A DNA stretch of 30,027 bases from Chloroflexota bacterium (lineage in GTDB: Bacteria; Chloroflexota; Dehalococcoidia; SAR202; UBA826). The notes under the pieces are model-generated. The model ran no database searches and had not been told where the DNA came from. It was given only the letters and a program-made list of their open reading frames with translations. Below, one piece after another: positions 9,651-17,441 of the stretch. The translations under genes and the position numbers were made by a program. The stretch lies in contig NZSI01000061.1 of the NCBI GenBank assembly GCA_002696685.1, positions 20,684 through 50,710 on the forward strand. Reading direction: 5' to 3'. Numbering within the stretch: position 1 is the first letter of the stretch; every line of letters begins with the position of its first letter.

Positions 9651-10322
9651 CTATTGGTCAAAGAGCCCAAGTTGTTTTGGCTTCACTTGGTTCGGTGACC
9701 CGTTATGGATTTTTGACATATGGTGAGATTCATTGAGTAGTTGGGATAGTTTAGTGAAGTCATGGGCCAATCTTGGTCTAAGAGAAGGATTATAAAGAGC
9801 TGCTGCTGGATGATACATAGGAAATATATGCTTGTTTTTCCAAGTGCGCGGGATACCCCTAGCTTTGCTGATCGATAGACCTGGGAAGAATTTACTAAAT
9901 GAAAATCTACCGAGAGTGACTATTACAGTCGGCTCTATCACCTGTATTTGAGAATCGAGATGTCTAGAACAAGAAGACATTTCAGATGGAGCAGGATCCC
10001 TGTTATTTGGTGGGCGGCATTTAACCATATTTGTTATAAACACCTTATTTCTACTGAGCCCAATTTCATTAAGCAATTGGTCGAGTAATTTGCCTGCTCT
10101 ACCTACGAATGGAGAACCTTCTTTATCCTCATTTAGTCCCGGCGCTTCCCCAATAAACATAATATCCGAAGTTGGATCACCTTCGCCTGGGACAGTAAGA
10201 GTTCTAGTTTCGTAAAGTGGACATGTCTCACATTGTGCGATCTTTTTCGCTATTTCTACAACGGCATTTTTGGCATTTGTGGTATTCAATAGTTTGAAGA
10301 TGTTAGATTTGTATGTATACAC
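9651..10322 (-). CDS. uracil-DNA glycosylase, family 4 (iron-sulfur)
   Basis: This enzyme removes uracil from DNA, starting base-excision repair. The 223-residue protein has the four family-4 cluster cysteines: C31 and C34 in CETC, C102 in VKCRPP and C118. It also has the catalytic GEAPG motif at 58-62, the [12 protein letters not shown] stretch, and the MYHPAAAL motif that serves as the C-terminal DNA-intercalating and active-site loop. This separates it from family 1 (Ung), which has no iron-sulfur cluster. The called start is a GTG at 10322 with no good Shine-Dalgarno sequence. An internal TTG about 12 codons later is the other option, and the conserved domain is unaffected by the choice. 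It is the first gene of the minus-strand run udg-rnj-ftsK-accDA and is divergent from aroE. Confidence 0.93.
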   Translation of the reverse strand: MYTYKSNIFKLLNTTNAKNAVVEIAKKIAQCETCPLYETRTLTVPGEGDPTSDIMFIGEAPGLNEDKEGSPFVGRAGKLLDQLLNEIGLSRNKVFITNMVKCRPPNNRDPAPSEMSSCSRHLDSQIQVIEPTVIVTLGRFSFSKFFPGLSISKARGIPRTWKNKHIFPMYHPAAALYNPSLRPRLAHDFTKLSQLLNESHHMSKIHNGSPNQVKPKQLGLFDQ

Positions 10323-10430
10323 ATATTACATTTATTAGTATTGTGAACGTGAAGCGGATTTTTAGCAATAAATGAAATTGCAGAGTTGGCAATTACCAGA
10401 GACTATAGTGCTAGCGAACAAATATATTTT

Positions 10431-11282
10431 ATGACATGCAAATTAGGGATATTTGGATATCCACTCTCTCACTCTATATCTCCTGTGTTTCAGCAGGCTG
10501 CTCTGGATGCATTAAAGATAAACGCAAGGTACGAAGCGTGGGAGGTGCCGCCTAGCGGTTTAGCGAGTCGAATCGAAGAACTCAGAAATCCTATTTATCT
10601 AGGGGCTAACGTGACCATACCCCATAAAGAAAGCGCCATGGACTTAGTTGATGAGCTGGATCCACTAGCAGAGAAAATTGGATCTCTGAACACCATCGTT
10701 AACAGGAAAGGAAAACTGCTGGGATATAACACCGACGCCGGTGGATTTCTTAAAGCATTAAAGTCGACAGAATCGTTTGATCCTAAAGGTGCGAATGTAT
10801 TAATCATTGGCGCTGGAGGGGCTGCTAGGGCGGCAGTGTGTTCACTTTTGGGACTCAATATATCCAGATTGGTGATTGCTAACAGGACGCTTGATAGAGC
10901 TATTTCTCTCGGGAAATATTTCTCTTCCAGCATTGAAGTGTCGGCCATTGGAATGAATGATTCCCGACTCACAGAATATGCTAGGAGATCGAGACTGATT
11001 ATCAACTGTACATCCATGGGAATGAAAAATGGGCCCGCTGAGCAGTTGTCTCCACTGGGGTCGACCGCCATTCAAGAGGGATCATTAGTATGTGACATGG
11101 TCTATAACCCGGCTATGACACCCTTGTTGGTTGAAGCTATCAAGTCTGGGGCTTCAACTTTGGGGGGGGTATCGATGTTGATATACCAGGGTGCTGCGGC
11201 ATTTGAATTATGGACGGATACTACTCCACCCATAGGTGTGATGTTTAGAGCTGCAAAAAAGGCTCTAGAGCTGAATCAGTAA
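10431..11282 (+). CDS. aroE: shikimate dehydrogenase (NADP+)
   Basis: AroE reduces 3-dehydroshikimate to shikimate in aromatic amino-acid synthesis. From the ATG at 10431 the protein has 283 residues. It begins with the substrate-binding motif GYPLSHSISP at 9-18, then NVTIPHKE with catalytic K66, NTDAGGF with D102, and the Rossmann loop GAGGAA at 127-132 followed by an NRT motif that favours NADP. The frame is also open to a TTG at 10386, adding 15 residues. I prefer 10431 because the family normally begins only a few residues before the GYPLSHS motif; neither start has a clear Shine-Dalgarno sequence. The gene stands alone on the plus strand, and its end overlaps the end of mutS by 7 nt. A run of eight G (11162-11169) lies inside the gene, but the frame stays intact. 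Confidence 0.94.
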   Translation: MTCKLGIFGYPLSHSISPVFQQAALDALKINARYEAWEVPPSGLASRIEELRNPIYLGANVTIPHKESAMDLVDELDPLAEKIGSLNTIVNRKGKLLGYNTDAGGFLKALKSTESFDPKGANVLIIGAGGAARAAVCSLLGLNISRLVIANRTLDRAISLGKYFSSSIEVSAIGMNDSRLTEYARRSRLIINCTSMGMKNGPAEQLSPLGSTAIQEGSLVCDMVYNPAMTPLLVEAIKSGASTLGGVSMLIYQGAAAFELWTDTTPPIGVMFRAAKKALELNQ

Positions 11283-13852
11283 TTTTGATCCGCTTTGTTT
11301 TGTAATTCGTAAAGCTTTGTTATTGCCTCTAGAGGCGTCATATTGGATATTTCTATGTCCTTAATTTCATCTACCAGCTGTGTTGGTTTATCAAGAAACG
11401 ACAGTTGAACTCCTTCAACAGTATCGCCGGTAGCTGATAGTTTGACAGATCCTTGGTATTCTTCCAGTTCCCTGAGTATTTCCCAGGCCCTATTGACAAT
11501 ACTGGATGGAATGCCTGCAAGCCTGGCTACGTGTACACCATAGCTCCTGTCTGCACCTCCTTCAACAATGCGTCTAAGGAAAACGACATCACCGTTATCT
11601 TCGGTCACTGAAACATGGTAGTTTTTTGCTCTCGATAGCTCACCGCTTAGGCTTGTCATTTCATGGTAGTGTGTGGCGAAGAGTGTTTTGCAACCGAGAC
11701 TTGAGCTGTTATGGATGTATTCCGCTACTGAGCGGGCAATCGCTAGACCGTCGTAGGTGCTTGTACCTCTCCCAATCTCGTCAAGAATGATTAATGAATG
11801 AGGAGTGGCTTGATTTAGTATTGAGGCTGTTTCAACCATTTCCACCATGAATGTAGATTGACCTGCTGTAAGATCATCTTGCAGACCGACTCTTGTAAAA
11901 ATTCTGTCGACTACGCCTATATCAGCTGATTTGGCTGGCACATAGCTTCCAATTTGTGCCATCAATGTAATAAGTCCGACTTGTCTTAGGTATGTTGACT
12001 TCCCTGACATATTGGGGCCAGTTAAAATAATGATCTGCGACTCTTCCAAATTCAAGTCGGTGTCGTTTGAAATGAACATACTTTTTGTGGTTATGTTTTC
12101 AACGACGGGATGCCTGCCTTCTTCTATGTGTATTCGCCCCGAGCGGTTCAGGGCCGGCTTAGTGTAATTCTCGTGCTGTGCAACGAGAGCAAATGAGTTG
12201 AATACATCAACCAGCGCAAGAGCCTCAGCTGATTTCTTTAACGTTGACACTTCTAAGGAAACTACTTCACATATCTTTGAAAAAACCTCAGATTCCATGA
12301 ATGCTATACGGTCTCGCACTGTTAAAATTTGTGCTTCTAGCTCTTTCATCTGGGGAGTGATATATCTTTCGCCTCCAACTAGGGTTTGCTTTCTTATGTA
12401 GTGTTCAGGGACGGAATCTACATGGGAGCGACTTACCTCAATGTAGTATCCGAATACTCTATTGAATCCAACTTTTAGTGTTTTGATACCAGTTTTCTCA
12501 CGTTCGTCTGATTCCAGAGAGGCCATTTGTTTTTGGGACGTGACCAATTCCCCTTTTAGTTGATCTAATTTTTTTGAATATCCTGTTCTGATGGCATTTC
12601 CATCCCCGGTGGTTGTTGGGGGGTCATCATTTAAAGCGCTGGAAAGTGTGGCAAGTAGTTCTGAATGATTCCCAAAAATATTTCTAACGAATTGAATTTT
12701 GTGTGCGTCATCTCCCGTAGCCAGCAAGTCAATTAAATCTGGAATTGCTGATATGCTTTTTGCTATTCCTATAAGGTCTCTTGGTGTCGCTCTCCCCGTG
12801 GCTACTTTTGTTGAAAGTCTTTCTAGGTCAGAGATGTTTTTGAGTCTTTGAAGGATGTTTCGTCTGCGCGTCCCACTCTCAAAAAACCAGCTCACCGCTT
12901 CCTGTCGCATCTCTATCTCAGACACATTTAATAGCGGTTTCCCAATCCACGTCTGTAAAAGCCTACCTCCCATTGGGGTCGAAGTTCTGTCAAGTATAGA
13001 AAACAATGAAGATTCGCTTGTATCCCATCTTCCCGCCAGAAACAGTTCAAGATTTCTTCTTGTTTGTCTATCCAAAACCATAAATTCATTGACTGAGTAG
13101 GTCTGCAAATTGGTTATCCCCAAAAGGGCATCCTTTTGATGGTCCTCTAGATACTCAAGGATCGATCCTGCAGCTTGAATTGCTAGAGGTAAATGATCAC
13201 ATCCAAAAGACTCAAGGCTAGCCACTCCAAAAAAATCTTTAACTTTAGTAACTGAATTGATTGGATCGAAATTGGACATATCTATTACGGTTGCAACCGA
13301 AGCGGTATAAAGGGTTACATTGTCAGACCATTCTGAGCCCAACAGGACCTCTTTTGGAGAAAGTCTTGCTATCTCGGATTCAATTCTGTCTGACTTTAAC
13401 TGCGTGGTAAGAAAATCAGATGTAGTAATGTCCACTACTGATATTCCAGCTTCCTTTCCTCTTATCACTACTGCCATGAGGAAGCTGTTTGAGCTCTGTT
13501 GTAGAAGACTGTCTTCAATCACAGTCCCAGGCGTAACTATACGTACAACTTCTCTGTCAACTATACCTTTTGAAATAGAGGGGTCACTGGTTTGTTCACA
13601 AATTGCTACCCTGAAACCCCTATTTATTAGTCGAGTTAGATAGCCCTCTAAGGCATGATATGGTATTCCAGCCAAAGGAACCTTCTGGCCCTTACCCATC
13701 TCTCGGGATGTCAGAGCTATTTCTAACTCTCGGGAAATTATCCGAGCATCCTCGTCGAAGGTCTCATAAAAATCGCCCATACGAAATAGCAGGATTTCGT
13801 CTTTATGATCTGACTTTATTCTCAGATATTGTTTGCGAGCTGGTGTTGTCAT
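11276..13852 (-). CDS. mutS: DNA mismatch repair protein MutS
   Basis: MutS recognises mispairs and small loops and recruits MutL. The 858-residue protein is a full MutS1. The mismatch-wedge motif GDFYETF gives F28 and E30, so it is a repair MutS rather than a MutS2 or MutS4/5 type. Connector, lever and clamp regions follow. The C-terminal ABC-type ATPase has Walker A GPNMSGKST with K618, Walker B region LIILDEIGRGTSTYDG and the TLFATHYHEM switch. Clear signatures run to the end, with the helix-turn-helix dimer region after about residue 790. The gene is preceded by an intrinsic terminator at 13931-13962, so it should have its own promoter in 13853-13930, although I could not pick one with confidence. 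Its stop overlaps that of convergent aroE. mutL is not in the window. Confidence 0.97.
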   Translation of the reverse strand: MTTPARKQYLRIKSDHKDEILLFRMGDFYETFDEDARIISRELEIALTSREMGKGQKVPLAGIPYHALEGYLTRLINRGFRVAICEQTSDPSISKGIVDREVVRIVTPGTVIEDSLLQQSSNSFLMAVVIRGKEAGISVVDITTSDFLTTQLKSDRIESEIARLSPKEVLLGSEWSDNVTLYTASVATVIDMSNFDPINSVTKVKDFFGVASLESFGCDHLPLAIQAAGSILEYLEDHQKDALLGITNLQTYSVNEFMVLDRQTRRNLELFLAGRWDTSESSLFSILDRTSTPMGGRLLQTWIGKPLLNVSEIEMRQEAVSWFFESGTRRRNILQRLKNISDLERLSTKVATGRATPRDLIGIAKSISAIPDLIDLLATGDDAHKIQFVRNIFGNHSELLATLSSALNDDPPTTTGDGNAIRTGYSKKLDQLKGELVTSQKQMASLESDEREKTGIKTLKVGFNRVFGYYIEVSRSHVDSVPEHYIRKQTLVGGERYITPQMKELEAQILTVRDRIAFMESEVFSKICEVVSLEVSTLKKSAEALALVDVFNSFALVAQHENYTKPALNRSGRIHIEEGRHPVVENITTKSMFISNDTDLNLEESQIIILTGPNMSGKSTYLRQVGLITLMAQIGSYVPAKSADIGVVDRIFTRVGLQDDLTAGQSTFMVEMVETASILNQATPHSLIILDEIGRGTSTYDGLAIARSVAEYIHNSSSLGCKTLFATHYHEMTSLSGELSRAKNYHVSVTEDNGDVVFLRRIVEGGADRSYGVHVARLAGIPSSIVNRAWEILRELEEYQGSVKLSATGDTVEGVQLSFLDKPTQLVDEIKDIEISNMTPLEAITKLYELQNKADQNY

Positions 13853-13930
13853 ATGAAGCTTCGTTTATTTCTGATGTCTATGGTAAGTTTAAAGAATTAG
13901 TTTGTTATGTGCAGCAAAAGTTCATAAATC

Positions 13931-13962
13931 AAAAAAGGCCTGCTCTAAGGCAGGCCTTTTTT
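13931..13962 (-). terminator. Intrinsic (rho-independent) bidirectional terminator
   Basis: A perfect 13-bp stem pairs AAAAAAGGCCTGC (13931-13943) with its complement at 13950-13962 around a 6-nt loop, leaving a T-tract on either strand. It lies 18 nt after the stop of the FNR-like gene on the minus strand and before mutS on the same strand. It therefore ends the long ftsY-to-FNR transcript and insulates mutS. Confidence 0.93.
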
Positions 13963-13980
13963 GATAATTTAGAAATAAAT

Positions 13981-14730
13981 TTAGTCATCTTTCCAAAATC
14001 TTTCCTCAAGGAAATCAAATCCCAAGGGAACAACTTTTTCTTTCACGTCCTCAATCATTCCTGGATGGCCACAGGCGTACACCATAGTTTCTTCGGTAGA
14101 AAGACCCAGCTGTTGAATCTTATCTAAAACGATGGCATTAACCCTTCCCTTGTCTCCTGTCCAGTCATTATTTCTTTGCTCCTCAGGTCGGCTGACGGTG
14201 GGTACAAAGGTTATAAGTTCAGGGTGTTCTTTGGACAACGCGATGAATTCCGTGTCGTATACGAATTCGTCTGAGTAACTGGCGCCTTCAAGAACATAAA
14301 AATGATGTCCACTTTTGCCAGCCTGTAAATAGTCTCTGACGAAACTGACATATGGAACCACGCCCGTTACAGTAGAAACTAGGAGCTGATGCTTTTTCTC
14401 ATCTTTGAAAGTAAAAATTCCCTTTGCTCTCGGCCGTATAGTTACCTTGTCTCCCTCTCCTAGACCCCATAGCAGGGGGGTAAGTACTCCACCCTCTTCA
14501 ACAGGAACAAGCTCTAAGAAAAGTTCTATTCGTTCTTCATGAGGAGCGGAAGCAATCGAATAAGCTCTTTCGACGCCGTCGTGTCCGATCGTGCAATATT
14601 GACCGGGTTTGAAAGTATAACCCTTTGGTTTTTCGATCCACACAAGTGTAAGGTCGTCGGTTTTGTCGACTCTTTCCAATATCTCTACTTCGGCAAGTGG
14701 CGGCCTTTTGATCACCTTTCTAGTAGCCAT
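13981..14730 (-). CDS. ferredoxin-NADP+ reductase-like flavoprotein
   Basis: This 249-residue FAD/NAD(P) oxidoreductase belongs to the FNR superfamily. The N-terminal beta-barrel carries the flavin motif RAYS at 55-58 and a GVLTPLLW segment. The nucleotide-binding half has VSTVTGVVPYVS near 118-129 and ends with VYACGHPGMIEDVKE and a short tail rich in F, W and D. The size and motif order resemble bacterial Fpr-type reductases, which exchange electrons between NADPH and ferredoxin or flavodoxin. It has no iron-sulfur domain of its own. The gene lies 40 nt after the nuoG-like gene, so it is probably the last cistron of that operon and may pass electrons to or from that complex; this is inference. 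AGAGGA lies about 12 nt before the ATG. Confidence 0.85.
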   Translation of the reverse strand: MATRKVIKRPPLAEVEILERVDKTDDLTLVWIEKPKGYTFKPGQYCTIGHDGVERAYSIASAPHEERIELFLELVPVEEGGVLTPLLWGLGEGDKVTIRPRAKGIFTFKDEKKHQLLVSTVTGVVPYVSFVRDYLQAGKSGHHFYVLEGASYSDEFVYDTEFIALSKEHPELITFVPTVSRPEEQRNNDWTGDKGRVNAIVLDKIQQLGLSTEETMVYACGHPGMIEDVKEKVVPLGFDFLEERFWKDD

Positions 14731-14770
14731 GATGTTATAAGTCCTCTGTATAGACTGAATTTTTAGGTCG

Positions 14771-17440
14771 TTAAATTTTCTCTATCCGTACATTGCGAAG
14801 GCTAAGATTATCCGATTTGAGCACCGGGTCGCTGTCACCACTACTTACGAGATCTTCAACCAGACTCCCAAATAAACTAGTCGACGCCGCCATTCCTTTA
14901 TGAATCCCGTTGAGATGAGCGATTCCATTCATTGAAAAGCCTTGTCCCACTAGTCTGACGCTGTCTCCTTCTGCTATTCCGTATCCAATTGCGTCAGATT
15001 CGTTCATTTCCACAATTTCTGATCTCGTTATCGTGTTTTTGCCAGAGACTGTGTCTATGCCTGCATCTCTGTCCGGTTGATGAAGGACTCTACCAGGGAC
15101 GAAGGTAATTGGATATTCTGAGTTAGTCCCGTTCGCTGATACAGTTGTTCGGGCGACAACCGCGAATTTGGAATTATGAGAGCTTCTTTTTATTAGCTGT
15201 CCACTCTTATTGACTTGGTCTAAGTCCATGTCCTTGTATAAAGAAACACTTTGCTGTATTTCCGTGAATACATCGGAAGAGTTTTTAAATTCGAACCCAC
15301 TAGCACCCATTCTTTGAGCAATCTGTGAGAATATTCTCCATTCCTCGTCTGCTTCGTTGGTAGGGCCAATAGCCGGGTTGACGCGATGTACTCGCCCTTC
15401 TAGATTGGTGTATGTGCCAGATTTTTCGGCAAATGTGGAAGAAGGTAAAACCACATCAGCTATATCTGTCAGGGTGCTTTCAAAGGTGTCATGGGCAATT
15501 ACCAACTCGGCTTTTTCAAAACCCTTGTAAAATTCTCCTAATTGAAGGTCATCAAAGGTAGGACTATCTCCCACAACTTCAATCGCTTTAATTTTTCCTG
15601 ATATGAGAGACTCAGCTAAATTTGTTATTCCAATTGCAGAATCGTCAGGTTCCGCATAGTCAGGTAGGTATTCTGCACATGCCCCAACATCCCTTGCTCC
15701 TTGTTCATTAGCACCCTTGAACATTGGATATATACCTGAAGGTCCTTTACCAATATTGCCTGTCATCAGGGACAGATTAACCACTGACTTGGTGCAATTC
15801 TGACGAAGGTCAGGCGAGACTGTTTCAAGACCGTAAATTGTGGAAGAAGTGTCAGTGTTGGCAAACATCCTTGCCGCTTCTCTTATTGCCTCTTGTGGAA
15901 CCCCCGTGGTCATTTCTATATCTGCTAGATCGTAGTCCCACAACGAGTTTCGAAACTCTGCGAAGTCCTCGCATGACTGGCAGGCATCATTGTCTTCTAG
16001 TGATTCATCGATAATTGCTCTCATGATTCCACCTATCAGGTCGACTTCAGAATCTACCTTGGGTCTAAGCCAAATATCAGCATATCTGGTAAGTTCAGTC
16101 TCCCTCTGATCAATAACAATTATCTTGGTTCCGTTTGCAGCGGCTTGTTTTATAGGAACTGAGACGACGTTCTGACTCTCAGTTATGTTTGAAGAAACGA
16201 CCAGCACACATTCTGTGTCAAGAAGTTGCCAAATTCTGGAACTTGATGTTCTTGTACCAATCATCTCCCCCAAGGGTTTAGTAATTTCTGGGTGCGTGTT
16301 AGAAGAGATATCCACATTTGCAGAATTCATGAATTCCCGCGTGAACTTCTGACCTACATAGTGGTCCTCATTTGTTCCCCGAGGAGATCCAATCAGGGCA
16401 AACTCTCCATTCATATAATTCGATAACTTATCCGATATGAAGTCGAGTGCGATAGGCCAACTCGTTTCCTCTAAAACGCCATTGTTACGAATCATTGGTT
16501 TGTCTATTTTTTTTCTACTGTTTACAAAATCAAGCCCGAATTTCCCTTTGTAGCACGCCATTCCTCTATTGGCTTCAGCGGTTCTCTCTGGAATGGCCCG
16601 AATTATTTTGTTTCGCTTGCTGACATCTAAAGTAAGCTGGCACCCTACGGGGCAGTGGGGGCAGGTACTAGTGATCTTTTTTGTCGCTTTATCCCATTTA
16701 TAGTCTCTTTCCACCAATGCGCCGGTAGGGCAAACGTCAATACATGCCCCACAAAATTCGCAACCAGATTCCAGTAGCGATGTGCCCTGAGATGTCCCGA
16801 TGATACTTCTGCCAGATCTGTCCTTTAATGTGATAGCACTGTCTCCTCTCACTTCGTCACAGGCTCTCACACATCTTGCACATACTATGCAAAGGTTCAT
16901 GTCCATATCAAAATATGGATCCTTGACTTCCTGAGGCATATGTCTGTTGTTGTAGGTGAGGGGAGTGGTAAGCTCCATCTCCATGTATCTCACAGTATCT
17001 TTAAGTTCACATCTTTCATTTTTGGGGCAAGTGACGCATCTGTCGTTGACTGTCACATGTCTTAGACAGACATCTGTTGGCCCACAAAGATCTATTCTGT
17101 GACAGTTTAGGCATCCATGAGGGTGTTCTGAAATTAATAAATCTAAAATACCTTTTCTTAGCGAGACTAGTTCATCTGTGTTGGTCTCAACTCGCATTCC
17201 CTCTGATACTGGAGTGGTGCATGACGCGGGACTGCCTGGAAGTGATCGGTAAGATCCATCAGGTGTTGGAGCTTCCGCTTTTACCACGCACATTCTACAG
17301 GCTCCGTACGGCTTCATTCCGGGGTAATAACATAGATAGGGGATATATAAGTCGTTGTCCATGGCTGCCTGAATTATCACGCTTCCAGTCTCTGCCTGAA
17401 CATCCACTCCATCGATTGTTAGATTTACCTTGTCTGCCAT
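14771..17440 (-). CDS. nuoG: NuoG-like / formate-dehydrogenase-like iron-sulfur large subunit
   Basis: This 889-residue protein of the molybdopterin-oxidoreductase superfamily carries many cluster ligands. A [2Fe-2S] site is formed by C37, C48, C51 and C74. A His-Cys motif consists of H106, C110, C113 and C119, as in NuoG cluster N5. An unusual insert adds C125, C135, C138 and C144. Two ferredoxin-type [4Fe-4S] motifs follow (C184, C187, C190, C194; C227, C230, C233, C237), then an N7-like motif (C260, C263, C267, C296). The remainder is the large catalytic-fold domain, ending in a dinucleotide-binding-like beta barrel. In formate dehydrogenases a catalytic Cys or Sec lies shortly after the segment equivalent to NVDISSNTHPE. 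None is present, which favours an electron-relay NuoG role. The ATG at 17440 is chosen over an upstream in-frame ATG (17470) because a GGAG precedes it and it lies 1 nt after the nuoF stop. Family membership is certain; complex I membership is not. Confidence 0.86.
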   Translation of the reverse strand: MADKVNLTIDGVDVQAETGSVIIQAAMDNDLYIPYLCYYPGMKPYGACRMCVVKAEAPTPDGSYRSLPGSPASCTTPVSEGMRVETNTDELVSLRKGILDLLISEHPHGCLNCHRIDLCGPTDVCLRHVTVNDRCVTCPKNERCELKDTVRYMEMELTTPLTYNNRHMPQEVKDPYFDMDMNLCIVCARCVRACDEVRGDSAITLKDRSGRSIIGTSQGTSLLESGCEFCGACIDVCPTGALVERDYKWDKATKKITSTCPHCPVGCQLTLDVSKRNKIIRAIPERTAEANRGMACYKGKFGLDFVNSRKKIDKPMIRNNGVLEETSWPIALDFISDKLSNYMNGEFALIGSPRGTNEDHYVGQKFTREFMNSANVDISSNTHPEITKPLGEMIGTRTSSSRIWQLLDTECVLVVSSNITESQNVVSVPIKQAAANGTKIIVIDQRETELTRYADIWLRPKVDSEVDLIGGIMRAIIDESLEDNDACQSCEDFAEFRNSLWDYDLADIEMTTGVPQEAIREAARMFANTDTSSTIYGLETVSPDLRQNCTKSVVNLSLMTGNIGKGPSGIYPMFKGANEQGARDVGACAEYLPDYAEPDDSAIGITNLAESLISGKIKAIEVVGDSPTFDDLQLGEFYKGFEKAELVIAHDTFESTLTDIADVVLPSSTFAEKSGTYTNLEGRVHRVNPAIGPTNEADEEWRIFSQIAQRMGASGFEFKNSSDVFTEIQQSVSLYKDMDLDQVNKSGQLIKRSSHNSKFAVVARTTVSANGTNSEYPITFVPGRVLHQPDRDAGIDTVSGKNTITRSEIVEMNESDAIGYGIAEGDSVRLVGQGFSMNGIAHLNGIHKGMAASTSLFGSLVEDLVSSGDSDPVLKSDNLSLRNVRIEKI

Positions 17441-17441
17441 C

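Noticed and set aside
11162..11169. Run of eight G in aroE as a phase-variation tract
   Set aside because: The frame is intact and aroE is a housekeeping gene. Without other strains there is no sign of variation.
14771..17440. Annotation of the large redox subunit as a working formate dehydrogenase
   Set aside because: The position of the catalytic Cys/Sec is not conserved and there is no in-frame TGA that could encode selenocysteine.
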